Positions 1 through 6,313 of a stretch of DNA of 32,392 nucleotides are shown here, one piece after another. How positions within the stretch are numbered: the stretch's first letter is position 1; each line of letters opens with the position of its first letter. Under the pieces are notes generated by a model. That model saw nothing but the letters and a program-made list of their open reading frames with translations. It was not told the DNA's origin and ran no database searches. The translations under genes were made by a program, and so were the position numbers. Source of the stretch: JANXVV01 sp038230975 (GTDB lineage: Bacteria > Planctomycetota > Phycisphaerae > Tepidisphaerales > Tepidisphaeraceae); assembly GCA_038230975.1 (NCBI GenBank), contig JBBRMF010000027.1, positions 1-32,392 of the forward strand, in the 5' to 3' direction.

Positions 1-58
1 ACTCTGCGGACCATCGCCAGCGCCGAGATGAGCGGTCCGCAGAGTACTGCGGACCCTA
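1..58. repeat. Dyad repeat, copy 1, cut by the window edge
   Basis: ACTCTGCGGACC at 1-12 is the exact reverse complement of GGTCCGCAGAGT at 34-45, with a 21-nt loop. The right arm continues as ACTGCGGACCCTAC to 59. Read on the minus strand, this arm begins GTAGGGTCCGC and closes on itself through TGCGGACC, so each arm is a small palindrome. The same architecture, with a related core, recurs at 944-1009. The left arm probably continues beyond base 1. It is intergenic, and REP/BIME-like elements are the nearest known analogy. Confidence 0.65.
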
Positions 59-225
59 CCTACTCCCTTCCCGCATGCCTACCAATCCGGGATATTCGGA
101 TGTTTCTCGAATTCGCCAGACCTTAATGATTCGCCACCTTCGCAGGCACAGGCACCTGCGATACGTTCAATCGGGAAATGAAACGGGGGTCGTAAATTGT
201 TTTCTGCATTCCTACTTGCAAATAC

Positions 226-272
226 AAAAGGGGACACGATCCAATTTTCCACATCGAGTAATGTCCCCTTTT
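226..272. repeat. AAAAGGGGACA inverted repeat, possible terminator or REP-like scar
   Basis: AAAAGGGGACA (226-236) and TGTCCCCTTTT (262-272) are perfect 11-nt reverse complements around a 25-nt AT-rich loop. Each strand ends in a T-run, so the hairpin could terminate transcription in either direction. Dyads with this GGGGACA edge are common dispersed repeats in bacteria and are often linked to REP-associated (IS200-like) transposases. No transposase is present here, so that link is inference. Confidence 0.55.
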
Positions 273-410
273 TTGATTTAATCGCCGAAAACGAGCTCGA
301 CCTCAAAATGCGCGACGGGCCCTCGTTACCTAACACAAAGGTAGGACAAATCCAATCACAAGCGCCATAAAACGCGAAATGTTGTATTTTTCGACACCCC
401 GAAATCTGTT

Positions 411-435
411 GCATTTTGTTGCATTTTGTTGCATT
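411..435. repeat. Short tandem repeat of GCATTTTGTT
   Basis: The decamer GCATTTTGTT occurs at 411-420 and 421-430 and is followed by a partial copy, GCATT, at 431-435. It is outside any recognised gene. It could be simple slippage, and no function is evident. Confidence 0.6.
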
Positions 436-496
436 CGGCCCGCGGATTTGTCTGAAGTTCAACCTTCCGCTCTTGGATCACGAACGCCGATGCCGA

Positions 497-913
497 TTAC
501 TCCGCGTAGCGCAGATCCATCTGAAAATCCACCGCCCGGGAGCTTGTGCTGTTGAACGTGATTTGATCGGGTGTGTTGGGTGTCAGGGTTTTGTGGAACC
601 AGGTGGTCTGATTGATGGGTTGACCCGTGCGATCGAAGAAAGTGATGCGGTAGTCGATGTATAGTTTAAGATCCGTTGCCGCGCGAACCGGGACGGTGAC
701 GAACAGCAGGCCGGCATCATCGCGGGTGAGGATCGGGGCATCCACTGCGGTGTGGCGACGAAGATCAATTTGTGCGATGTGGATCTGTTCGCGTTGGTAT
801 GGATCCTGCCGGGCGGCGATCGGGGGCTTTACGGTATCGACGCAGCCAAGCAATCCGGCCACGGCCAGGAATGCACTCAGCAGAGTCAGGCGATTTAAGA
901 GGATGGGCAGCAT
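497..913 (-). CDS. YcfL/DUF1425-like lipoprotein
   Basis: The predicted protein has 138 residues. The N-terminus is a lipoprotein signal: a basic start, a hydrophobic run, and the lipobox LLGC with the modified Cys at residue 24. The mature part, with its conserved end on a TWFHKTL stretch, resembles the YcfL (DUF1425) family of small periplasmic lipoproteins. I chose the ATG at 911-913 because AAGGA sits just upstream and the signal peptide begins there; the frame is open further upstream but that part reads through a repeat. In gammaproteobacteria ycfL neighbours lpoB and a COG3014 gene, and both families lie just across the divergent promoter region here. That context supports the call more than similarity alone. 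YcfL has no established biochemical role. Confidence 0.65.
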   Translation of the reverse strand: MLPILLNRLTLLSAFLAVAGLLGCVDTVKPPIAARQDPYQREQIHIAQIDLRRHTAVDAPILTRDDAGLLFVTVPVRAATDLKLYIDYRITFFDRTGQPINQTTWFHKTLTPNTPDQITFNSTSSRAVDFQMDLRYAE

Positions 914-943
914 ATCTTTTCCTTGGGTTCTTTTAGTGTCGAT

Positions 944-1009
944 GTAGGTTCCGCTGTGCGGAACGTCTTTCCATCGCTCGCGATTCTTGTTCCGCACAGC
1001 GGAACCTAC
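944..1009. repeat. Dyad repeat, copy 2: 21-nt perfect inverted repeat
   Basis: The arm at 944-964 starts GTAGGTTCCGCTGTGCGGAA. It is matched base for base by its reverse complement at 989-1009, with a 24-nt loop. Each arm is itself a palindrome (TTCCGC..GCGGAA). It has the same layout as the element at 1-58, with GGTTCCGC replacing GGGTCCGC. It sits between two minus-strand lipoprotein genes, 28 nt past the stop of the upstream one. It could attenuate or stabilise the transcript. Confidence 0.8.
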
Positions 1010-1037
1010 ACGAATCGCGCATATTCCAATCCTTTGA

Positions 1038-1259
1038 CTACGGCTTCGCTGGCGGTGGATTACCATATTCGCGAGTTTGCCGCCAATCATCCGGGGGAAG
1101 CGGTTTAGAGTAATCTCGCTCGTGGGCCTGATCGCGATTACCGGCCGCCGGAATGGACACGCGCGGCGGCGGTGGCGCATCGTCGCGACAACCCATGGTC
1201 GACAAAGCACCTCCGCACAATAGCAGCCCTGTGATCGCCATTTTCGTTAACCGTCGCAC
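1038..1259 (-). CDS. Small proline-rich lipoprotein of unknown function
   Basis: The predicted protein has 73 residues. The start is a GTG at 1257-1259, chosen because a strong AAGGAGG lies 4 nt upstream (1264-1270). From that start the protein is an ideal lipoprotein: an Arg-Arg n-region, a hydrophobic core and the lipobox TMGC. The mature part is short, begins DDAPPPP, and is rich in Pro, Asp and Arg with no domain I recognise. It is first in a minus-strand pair with the YcfL-like gene, separated from it by the 944-1009 repeat, and is divergent from the LpoB-like genes. The proline-rich tether recalls the disordered N-terminal linker of LpoB, but that is only a comparison of style. Confidence 0.6.
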   Translation of the reverse strand: MRRLTKMAITGLLLCGGALSTMGCRDDAPPPPRVSIPAAGNRDQAHERDYSKPLPPDDWRQTREYGNPPPAKP

Positions 1260-1466
1260 GAGACCTCCTTGATTGAACAATATCACAGACCCGTCCGGCA
1301 ATCATCGGTTAGAGCGATGTATAAAATTTATTCACAGTCGTTTTGTCCGCTGCCGTGTCTAAATCGAAGAAATGCCGGGGTTGTTGTTTGAACGGCGTTC
1401 AACCGATACTGTTTGCAGGTCGATGGCTTGTCGGAAGGTTCCCCTTAAATCGCAGGAGATGATCCC
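1260..1466. promoter_or_regulatory. Divergent promoter region of the lipoprotein cluster
   Basis: These 207 nt separate the minus-strand lipoprotein pair from the plus-strand LpoB-like genes, so they must hold outward promoters. A 6-nt dyad, TTGAAC-GGC-GTTCAA, lies at 1388-1402 and could be an operator. No convincing -35/-10 pair stands out. An AGGAG at 1454-1458 serves the plus-strand gene. Confidence 0.45.
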
Positions 1467-2042
1467 ATGAAGTTTGCACGCAATTCTTTACTCAGCTTTG
1501 GGTTGCTCGGCGTCCTGGCCGGTTGCCATGAAGACCGCCCGCACGATTACGGCCAACGGCGTCCGGATGTTGGCAGCCTCCACCCGGGAGATCGCGGCAT
1601 TCAAAGCAAGGATCTGGTCGAAGCCACGGATCTGATGTCGATGGATCTGCTGTCTTTGCCGGAGCTGAATGATGCTCGACAGCGGTGGACCATCGTTTCC
1701 ACTTATATGGAAAACGATACGACGAGTCGTCGTCAGCAATACGATATTTTCATCAATCGCCTGAAAACCAAGTTGGCTCGCGAAGGGCGCGGGCGGGTTC
1801 AGTTGATTGAGAATCGCGATCGTTTCCACGATCTTCAGGCAAGGGAACTTGAACCCACCGGCGATCCGCGTCGTGAACCGCCTGGCCCGGCAGGGATTCA
1901 ACCACAGTACGCTCTGAACGGGCGTGTGGAAGAACTTCCGAATCGCGCCACGAGTACGTATCGCTTTGAGTTCAACTTAACCGACCTGCGAAACCGTACG
2001 GTCGTCTGGACGAACGATTATCTCGTGAAGGTGGAACGGTGA
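1467..2042 (+). CDS. LpoB-like lipoprotein, first of a tandem pair
   Basis: The predicted protein has 191 residues with a lipoprotein signal and lipobox LAGC (Cys20). The mature region fits the LpoB family (peptidoglycan-synthase activator; E. coli LpoB has 213 residues). It has a DLVEATDLMS helix, a strand-helix part with the phrase YMENDTTSR, and the C-terminal signature IQPQYALNGRV followed by YRFEFNLTDL and a VVWTNDY ending. E. coli LpoB is an outer-membrane lipoprotein that stimulates PBP1b; whether this protein has such a partner is unknown. The start has AGGAG at 8 nt. The stop overlaps the start of the next gene (TGATG), so the two are likely translated together. Length and motifs are intact. 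Confidence 0.7.
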   Translation: MKFARNSLLSFGLLGVLAGCHEDRPHDYGQRRPDVGSLHPGDRGIQSKDLVEATDLMSMDLLSLPELNDARQRWTIVSTYMENDTTSRRQQYDIFINRLKTKLAREGRGRVQLIENRDRFHDLQARELEPTGDPRREPPGPAGIQPQYALNGRVEELPNRATSTYRFEFNLTDLRNRTVVWTNDYLVKVER

Positions 2043-2659
2043 TGGTTAATCGGCTGGGAATTGAAATCGGTGGTCGGCGCAATCCGATGTGCCTTGGGTT
2101 CGGAATTCTGCTTGTTTCATGGATGGTCATCCCGGGTGGCTGCGCGAACGACACGGCCGTTGCGCACGGTCATAACACCGCGCTCGACGGCGCGGATCTC
2201 GTGAAGATGACGGATGACATGTCGATGAAAATCACCGCCAGCCCCGTGGTTCAGCAGGCCATTCAGCGGGAAGGAAAACTCAAGGTTGTCGTCCAACCTG
2301 TTGAAAACAACATGACCGCCGAGATCTTGCCCAGCGGTCCGGCGAACGCGTTCACGGGGCGATTGCGAACGCTATTGAGTCACCATGCAAGAGATCAGTT
2401 TACGTGGATCATGAATCGGGATGCCTGGTATTTTTTGCGTCAACGGGAACTCGATATTGACCCCGGCCCGTCTCCGGATGCCATCCAGCCGGAGTATGCC
2501 CTGACGGCAAAGTTCAGCACGCTGACGAACGAAGATTCACGGCGTCGCAGCACCTATTATCTTTGCGTTTACGAACTGACGAATCTGCAAACGCGCGAGA
2601 TTCTCTGGACCGACAAATACGAAGTTAAGAAGATGGCTGTGAAAGGGTTTTTAGATTGA
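2042..2659 (+). CDS. LpoB-like lipoprotein, second of a tandem pair
   Basis: The predicted protein has 205 residues, with a long n-region and a lipobox PGGC near residue 34. It shares its plan with the preceding gene: DLVKMTDDMS early, ENNMTAEILPSG in the middle, IQPEYALTAKF, a YYLCVYELTNLQTREILWTD segment and a KYEVKK end. It is therefore a diverged paralogue from a tandem duplication. The start could be the GTG at 2039 or the ATG at 2042. I prefer ATG because it overlaps the previous stop as TGATG and has AAGGTGG upstream. The same LpoB family call applies, with the partner enzyme unknown. Its stop overlaps the next gene. Confidence 0.68.
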   Translation: MVNRLGIEIGGRRNPMCLGFGILLVSWMVIPGGCANDTAVAHGHNTALDGADLVKMTDDMSMKITASPVVQQAIQREGKLKVVVQPVENNMTAEILPSGPANAFTGRLRTLLSHHARDQFTWIMNRDAWYFLRQRELDIDPGPSPDAIQPEYALTAKFSTLTNEDSRRRSTYYLCVYELTNLQTREILWTDKYEVKKMAVKGFLD

Positions 2660-4023
2660 AGTCGTTGAACGCAACAAATTATCCGTTCGCGCATTCCGGG
2701 CGGCTATTCGGCAGTGCAATCCTATTTTCAGTCTTCATTTTTCTACAAGGCTGCGGACCCACCCAAAATGAAATAAACGCGCAGCATGCGGTTGCAGCCT
2801 ATCTCACGGGTGATTTCCGTCAGGCAGTCGATCGTCTGCGGCCACTGGCAGACAAAACCGACGAAAACTTTGTTTTGAACAACTGCCGGCTCGGACTTGC
2901 CGCGCTGGCAGACTATGACCTTGGAGAATCCGAAAGTGCTTTTCTGAAAGCCTACGAGGTGATCAACAGTGTCGGGGTCAATGAAGGTGGCCGATCGGTG
3001 GGAGCCGTTCTCGTTGATGAAAAGCTCAAAATCTGGAAGGGCGAACCCTACGAGCGGGCGATGGTCAATTTTTATCTTGGCCTCGTCTACTATATGCGGC
3101 ACGATTACAACAACGCCCGCGCCGCATTTGAAAATGCGCTCTTCAAGCTCCGGGATTACGGCGACGACAGAGATAAAAAAGATGACTTTCGGCGCGTCGA
3201 GTCAAACTTCTCCCTGGCCAGCGTGATGCTGGGCCGATGTTGGCAGCGACTCGGTCGGGAGGATTTGGCGGAGGCTAATTTTCGACGCGTTGTCGAGCTG
3301 CAACCATGGCTCGCGCCGCTTGTCGACAGCCGTGTGCAGGGGCAGTCCAATGTACTGCTGGTGGTCGATTTCGGTCGCGGTCCCCGCAAGATCACCAATT
3401 TTGACGGCGCGATTGTCGGGCTTGGCCCCACGCCGTCTCAGGAAGGCCCGCTTCCAGAACCATTCGTGCGGGTCGATGGAAAGCAGTTCCCGCTCGATGG
3501 CACAAATCGCCCGACGGTGGATTTGCTGGCGTTAGCCCAGGATCGTCGCTGGCAGAGCATCGATACCATCCGCACGGTCAAATCCGCAATTGGAACCGGA
3601 TTGATCGCTGCCGGTGCGATCGATGGATTGACCGATGATCGACATCGCCGTGTGGGTATGGATTTAGCCTTGATCGGGGCCGGCCTGCTTTTAAAAGCCA
3701 CGAGCCAGGCAGATGTTCGACAATGGGAAATGTTGCCTCGAACGGTCTTCCTTCTACCGTTGAAGCTGGCTCCGGGAAAACACGATATCACCGTTCGATT
3801 TCCGGCTGCCGGCGGTCTGTCACAGGCGTGGCGAGATCTCGACGTGCCTTCGGAGGGGGAAGTGACCTATTACATGCACATGCAGCCTTACAACCCCGGC
3901 CCTTTCTACTGGCCTCCCCCGGCGATTGCGGCCGCAAGTGCTCCTGCGCGGAGTATCCCGGCTGATCGAAATACCTCGCCTGCATCTCCAAAAACGGAAG
4001 CGGATTCAGGGGCTAATCATTGA
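2656..4023 (+). CDS. COG3014-like TPR lipoprotein
   Basis: The predicted protein has 455 residues. It starts with TTG at 2656 overlapping the previous stop; a second TTG lies 9 nt later, so the exact start is uncertain. The lipobox LQGC puts the anchor at Cys33. Residues about 40-220 form TPR-like helical repeats, including AVDRLRPLADK and the most family-like part, KIWKGEPYERAMVNFYLGLV at about 125-143. The rest is a beta-rich region around a Gly/Ala hydrophobic segment (about residues 310-350), ending in a Pro/Ala-rich tail. COG3014 lipoproteins are usual neighbours of YcfL and LpoB in gammaproteobacteria, so this gene completes that trio. The family has no established molecular function. 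A scaffold role in envelope assembly is inference. Confidence 0.65.
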   Translation: MKSLNATNYPFAHSGRLFGSAILFSVFIFLQGCGPTQNEINAQHAVAAYLTGDFRQAVDRLRPLADKTDENFVLNNCRLGLAALADYDLGESESAFLKAYEVINSVGVNEGGRSVGAVLVDEKLKIWKGEPYERAMVNFYLGLVYYMRHDYNNARAAFENALFKLRDYGDDRDKKDDFRRVESNFSLASVMLGRCWQRLGREDLAEANFRRVVELQPWLAPLVDSRVQGQSNVLLVVDFGRGPRKITNFDGAIVGLGPTPSQEGPLPEPFVRVDGKQFPLDGTNRPTVDLLALAQDRRWQSIDTIRTVKSAIGTGLIAAGAIDGLTDDRHRRVGMDLALIGAGLLLKATSQADVRQWEMLPRTVFLLPLKLAPGKHDITVRFPAAGGLSQAWRDLDVPSEGEVTYYMHMQPYNPGPFYWPPPAIAAASAPARSIPADRNTSPASPKTEADSGANH

Positions 4024-4038
4024 GGAGCGCGATCAGTT

Positions 4039-4058
4039 GTTGGGTGAGTACGCCCAAC
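4039..4058 (+). terminator. Short hairpin after the lipoprotein operon
   Basis: GTTGGGTG (4039-4046) pairs with CGCCCAAC (4051-4058) around an AGTA loop, with one G-T pair. It begins 15 nt after the COG3014 stop. No T-run follows, so it is a weak candidate terminator or a 3'-end stabiliser. Confidence 0.35.
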
Positions 4059-4117
4059 CTAAACCTTCCAAATAAGCCGCTCTGACGATACATCAAACTG
4101 AAAAATGCTCTCAGCAA

Positions 4118-4345
4118 TCAGGCAGAGCCTGGTTGACGCGCGAGCGAATCCTCAATTTGCAATTGTTCAGAGAGCAGCAATGCGCGTGTCTGCTCGTTCA
4201 ATCCCGCAGCGGGAAATTCAACTTCATACGCAGGGGCCGGCGCAAACCAGGTACTGCAGACCACCCCGATATCGCCTTGACGCAATAGAAGTTCGGGAAT
4301 GTCCTGGGTCAAACGAACGTGATCGTTCACGGTGGGATTTCGCAT
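4118..4345 (-). CDS. DUF4926 domain protein
   Basis: The predicted protein has 75 residues. The start ATG at 4343-4345 is chosen over two upstream ATGs because GGAGG (4351-4355) lies 5 nt before it. The protein is almost entirely one small beta-barrel-like domain: VNDHVRLTQDIPE, then LRQGDIGVV, then AYEVEFPAAG and a C-terminal helix. This matches the DUF4926 pattern. The family has no established function; members are often single small genes in cyanobacteria, planctomycetes and other bacteria. It stands alone between the COG3014 gene and mutY and faces away from mutY. Confidence 0.6.
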   Translation of the reverse strand: MRNPTVNDHVRLTQDIPELLLRQGDIGVVCSTWFAPAPAYEVEFPAAGLNEQTRALLLSEQLQIEDSLARQPGSA

Positions 4346-4595
4346 GGCATCCTCCATGGCTTGAGTGACTAGAGCCACGGCAGAACCATTCCATCGGATC
4401 CTGCAGCGGCAATGATCTGTCGCTAAACAGCGAAACTAATTCCGCCATCGACAGAGATCACAATTAATAGTCCCGCGCTGCTCGACCGGTTGCAAGAGAA
4501 AATCAAGGTTTTTTCTATCATTTTTGCGCCGGCGTAATGAAACCATCTCATTGAGTGGCTATCGTAACCGGGCTCTTGGCTTAGAATGCGAGGCA

Positions 4596-5687
4596 GTGCA
4601 TGGATCGCTTGTTCAATTTCGTCGCCAGCTTTTGACTTGGTACCACAAGTACCGCCGCGAGTTACCCTGGCGCCTTCCGCGCGAGGAATCCAGCAAATCG
4701 GCGATTCCAGAAACAATCGATGCATACCACATCCTGGTCAGCGAGTTTATGCTCCAGCAGACGCAAGTGGCAACCGTCATCCCCTACTACCTTCGATTCA
4801 TCGAACGATTCCCCACGCCCGCCGCATTGGCATCGACCGATGAACAGGAAGTACTTCGGCTCTGGCAAGGATTGGGGTATTACTCGCGCGCCAGAAATCT
4901 TCAGAAAGCAGCGAAAAAGATCGTCGCCGACTTTGGCGGTCAAGTTCCCTCCGATGCCGATTCACTTCGATCGCTTCCAGGAGTCGGTCGATACACCGCC
5001 GGTGCCATCGCGTCGATCGCGTTTGAAAAACGCGTCCCGATCCTGGATGGCAATGTGATCCGCGTGCTTTGTCGGCTTGACGGCATCACCGCCGATCCCC
5101 GCGATCCGGCAACACAGGAAATACTGTGGGCCCGCGCCGAACAAATCCTGCCGACCGAACAACTGGGTGATTTTAATTCGGCATTGATGGAGTTGGGCGC
5201 ACTGATCTGCACCCCTCGGTCGCCGCAATGCCTGCTCTGCCCCGTTCGCGAGAAATGCGATGCATTCGCCAGTGGCATTCAGGAAAACATCCCCGCTCCC
5301 CGAAAGGCCAAACCCACTCCACTGTTGAAACGATGGACGTTCTGCATCTGCACGGATGGCAAATGGCTCATTGAACAGCGACCCATGCGCGGCCGATGGG
5401 CCGGCATGTGGCAGTTTGTAACGGTCGAAGCAGGTAAGACATCTGTGACACCAAAAACACTTTCCGGCCGTCTGCCGATCACTGTCTCAAAAATCCAACG
5501 ACTGGGAATCGTCACCCATGCTCTGACTCATCGGCGATATCAATTTGATGTCTATCGCTGCAACGCATTGAGCGCCGAAACATTACAGCTCGATCGCCCC
5601 CACCGCTGGGTGGCATTGGATGAGATCCCGCGCTATCCTCTACCGCGTCCGCATCTCAAAATTGCGGCGATGCTCTCGGCCAAATAG
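4596..5687 (+). CDS. mutY: A/G-specific adenine DNA glycosylase MutY
   Basis: This enzyme removes adenine mispaired with 8-oxoguanine in DNA repair. From the GTG at 4596 it has 363 residues, close to the usual 350-360. Motifs in order are: LPWR; SEFMLQQTQV with the catalytic Glu at about residue 50; the helix-hairpin-helix LPGVGRYTAG at about 127-136; VPILDGNVIR with the catalytic Asp at about 151; and a 4Fe-4S cluster with spacing C-x6-C-x2-C-x5-C at about 205-221. The C-terminal third is the NUDIX-like domain that recognises 8-oxoguanine (RGRWAGMWQF). The frame is open to a TTG at 4524; neither start has a strong ribosome binding site, so the first 24 codons are uncertain. All catalytic residues are present. 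Confidence 0.92.
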   Translation: MHGSLVQFRRQLLTWYHKYRRELPWRLPREESSKSAIPETIDAYHILVSEFMLQQTQVATVIPYYLRFIERFPTPAALASTDEQEVLRLWQGLGYYSRARNLQKAAKKIVADFGGQVPSDADSLRSLPGVGRYTAGAIASIAFEKRVPILDGNVIRVLCRLDGITADPRDPATQEILWARAEQILPTEQLGDFNSALMELGALICTPRSPQCLLCPVREKCDAFASGIQENIPAPRKAKPTPLLKRWTFCICTDGKWLIEQRPMRGRWAGMWQFVTVEAGKTSVTPKTLSGRLPITVSKIQRLGIVTHALTHRRYQFDVYRCNALSAETLQLDRPHRWVALDEIPRYPLPRPHLKIAAMLSAK

Positions 5688-5764
5688 CCCAGACACCGCC
5701 GTTTGCCTGATCGCCACTTCAATTATATATCCCACGGGGTTCATCACGAACGGAGGATGACGCC

Positions 5765-6073
5765 ATGTTTGAAGCTGTACCGGAAGATGAAGTTCCATCG
5801 CCCCTCCGCCTGACTCGGACACTCGCCGTCCTGGTATTGTTGGGGATCGCGATTGTGGTATTCAGTTACCTGGGCGCTTTTGCGGTGACGACGGCCCTGG
5901 TCAATGCCGATCTGCTCGACAAATGGCCCCCGGGCATCGATCCACGACCTCGCTGGATGTTGATGTCGCTGGGATATACCAGCGGCACCTTGTGCACCCT
6001 TGCCGCACTCTTGAAATTGACCAGTTGGTTGCAGTTGCGACGGCTTGATGCAACGGGTGAGGATGATGCATGA
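5765..6073 (+). CDS. Small two-helix membrane protein of unknown function
   Basis: The predicted protein has 102 residues, with GGAGG 8 nt before the ATG. An acidic N-terminus is followed by a strong transmembrane segment at about 19-46, a short Pro-rich loop (PPGIDPRPR), and a weaker hydrophobic segment at about 63-86. The tail is basic then acidic. No domain is recognised. It follows mutY in the same direction after 77 nt and ends before a convergent gene. The clean start and hydrophobic pattern make it a likely real gene. Confidence 0.6.
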   Translation: MFEAVPEDEVPSPLRLTRTLAVLVLLGIAIVVFSYLGAFAVTTALVNADLLDKWPPGIDPRPRWMLMSLGYTSGTLCTLAALLKLTSWLQLRRLDATGEDDA

Positions 6074-6109
6074 TCATCTGGGTGCCTGACGAGATCGGCG
6101 GGTATTGTC

Positions 6110-6155
6110 CCCTCTCCCGGTACTCCGGGGGAGGGATAGGGTGGGGGTCTTTTTT
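6110..6155. repeat. CCCTCTCCC hairpin repeat, copy 1
   Basis: CCCTCTCCCGG (6110-6120) pairs with CCGGGGGAGGG (6125-6135) around a TACT loop, with one G-T pair. It is followed by ATAGGGTGGGGGTCTTTTT. The element at 10058-10108 has the same plan: C-rich arm, G-rich arm, TAGGGT, AGGG or GGGG, T-run. This copy lies between two convergent genes and could act as a terminator for the plus-strand gene ending at 6073. Confidence 0.7.
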
Positions 6156-6313
6156 AGTCTACGAAATCCAGGGAGCTTGCAAATTTCCCGAACCGAACCT
6201 CCTCTGGAATACCCGAGACTCTGCCGTCCGCGCGCCACGATACCTCGACGCATCCTTCTGCAACCATTTGTAGATACCGAAAGTCCGCGTCGGTATTTAG
6301 AACCTTGTGCAAA

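Larger units (their letters stand above)
59..496. other. Gene-free stretch left of the lipoprotein cluster
   Basis: No open frame here has a convincing start, ribosome binding site or recognisable domain. A 127-codon minus-strand frame (79-462) crosses two repeats and has no protein-like pattern. The stretch holds the GGGGACA inverted repeat (226-272) and a short GCATTTTGTT tandem repeat (411-435). It lies downstream of the minus-strand gene ending at 497. Confidence 0.5.

Noticed and set aside
79..462. A 127-codon minus-strand frame at the left edge.
   Set aside because: It crosses the GGGGACA dyad and the GCATTTTGTT tandem repeat, has no ribosome binding site, and no protein family pattern.
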